Below, in pieces: positions 11,588 to 11,768 of a stretch of DNA of 11,768 bases; position 1 is the stretch's first letter, and the number at the start of each line of letters is the position of its first letter. The DNA is from Bacteroidota bacterium (lineage in GTDB: Bacteria > Bacteroidota > Bacteroidia > Chitinophagales > LD1), in the NCBI GenBank assembly GCA_018267435.1, contig JAFDYM010000145.1, positions 1-11,768 of the forward strand, written 5' to 3'. Made by a program: the position numbers and the translations under genes. The notes under the pieces are model-generated. The model was given only the letters and a program-made list of their open reading frames with translations, did not search any database and was not told the origin of the DNA.

Positions 11588-11768
11588 TTACAATGAAAGC
11601 GTACGTCCACCATCAACAGGTACGTTGATGCCGTTGATATAAGCCGCCGCAGGGCTAGCTAAAAAAGCTACGGCGTTCGCTACTTCCTCAGCCTTGCCAA
11701 AGCGTTTCATTGGTATTTCGGCTAGCATTTCTTGCTGTACCGAGTCTTCCGCTACTTTTAGTTTATCG
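11588..11768 (-). CDS. Short-chain dehydrogenase/reductase, C-terminal part only
   Basis: The minus-strand frame is open from the window edge to TAA at 11588-11590 and gives 59 residues. It shows the SDR C-terminal pattern: EIPMKRFGKAEEVANAVAFLASPAAAYING, then a VPVDGGRTLSL ending. That VDGG end is typical of classical SDRs of the FabG type, about 245-260 residues long, so roughly three quarters of the gene lies beyond the window. The Rossmann NAD(P) motif and the Ser-Tyr-Lys catalytic residues are not visible, and the substrate cannot be named. It converges on kptA with a 31-nt gap and no obvious terminator. Confidence 0.85.
   Translation of the reverse strand, partial: DKLKVAEDSVQQEMLAEIPMKRFGKAEEVANAVAFLASPAAAYINGINVPVDGGRTLSL

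Noticed and set aside
1..11768. CRISPR array, tRNA, rRNA or transposase genes
   Set aside because: No spaced identical repeats of 25-40 nt, no tRNA cloverleaf, no rRNA sequence and no transposase or integrase motif was seen. The repeats present are short-period and lack unique spacers.

Overview
The window reads as a chromosomal segment from a gliding-type Bacteroidota, most likely near Chitinophagaceae or Flavobacteriia. The support is a gldH gene directly after a PSP1/RicT gene, A-rich leaders with little Shine-Dalgarno signal, TATTTG-like hexamers in front of several starts, and short CACAGATT and CCCGA..TCGGG intergenic repeats of the kind common in that phylum. The taxon is an inference; there is no rRNA gene to confirm it. 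I see no prophage, transposase, CRISPR array, tRNA or rRNA. Most genes are housekeeping or metabolic.

Left part (1-4739). The window opens inside a DUF1761 membrane protein (+). It converges on a two-LysM secreted protein (-) across a very strong hairpin terminator. Next come a four-helix membrane protein (-), a repeat-bearing divergent intergenic region, a small two-helix membrane protein (+), a secreted calcineurin-like metallophosphoesterase (+), an AT-rich orphan (+) and a membrane-anchored GH25 lysozyme (-).

Middle (4771-8685), all on the minus strand. An outer-membrane beta-barrel gene appears to have lost its last strand through a one-base frameshift in a G5 run; removing one base restores 35 residues and brings its end to 31 bp from the GH25 start. 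Upstream lies a compact three-gene unit: 2-aminomuconate-semialdehyde dehydrogenase, then a polytopic GT-C glycosyltransferase, then a RidA-type 2-aminomuconate deaminase whose start overlaps the glycosyltransferase end by 20 nt. The two enzymes catalyse consecutive steps of the oxidative kynurenine (tryptophan) pathway. A membrane sugar transferase between them is unexpected.

Right part (8812-11768). ricT (-) has a Cys-rich N-terminus and a disordered Gln/Asn/Gly/Lys tail of about 140 residues. Its end overlaps the start of the gliding lipoprotein gene gldH (-). Divergent from ricT is kptA (+), a tRNA 2'-phosphotransferase with its full Arg-His-Arg-Arg tetrad. The window ends in the C-terminal third of a short-chain dehydrogenase (-).

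No intergenic gap exceeds about 240 bp. The larger gaps hold short-period repeats: 9-nt x4, 14-nt x3, 7-nt x4, a 23-nt direct repeat pair, and a hairpin set inside a CACAGATT repeat. I did not find a convincing new defence or mobile system. The best leads are the frameshifted porin-like gene, the mixed kynurenine/glycosyltransferase operon, and the nested repeat.
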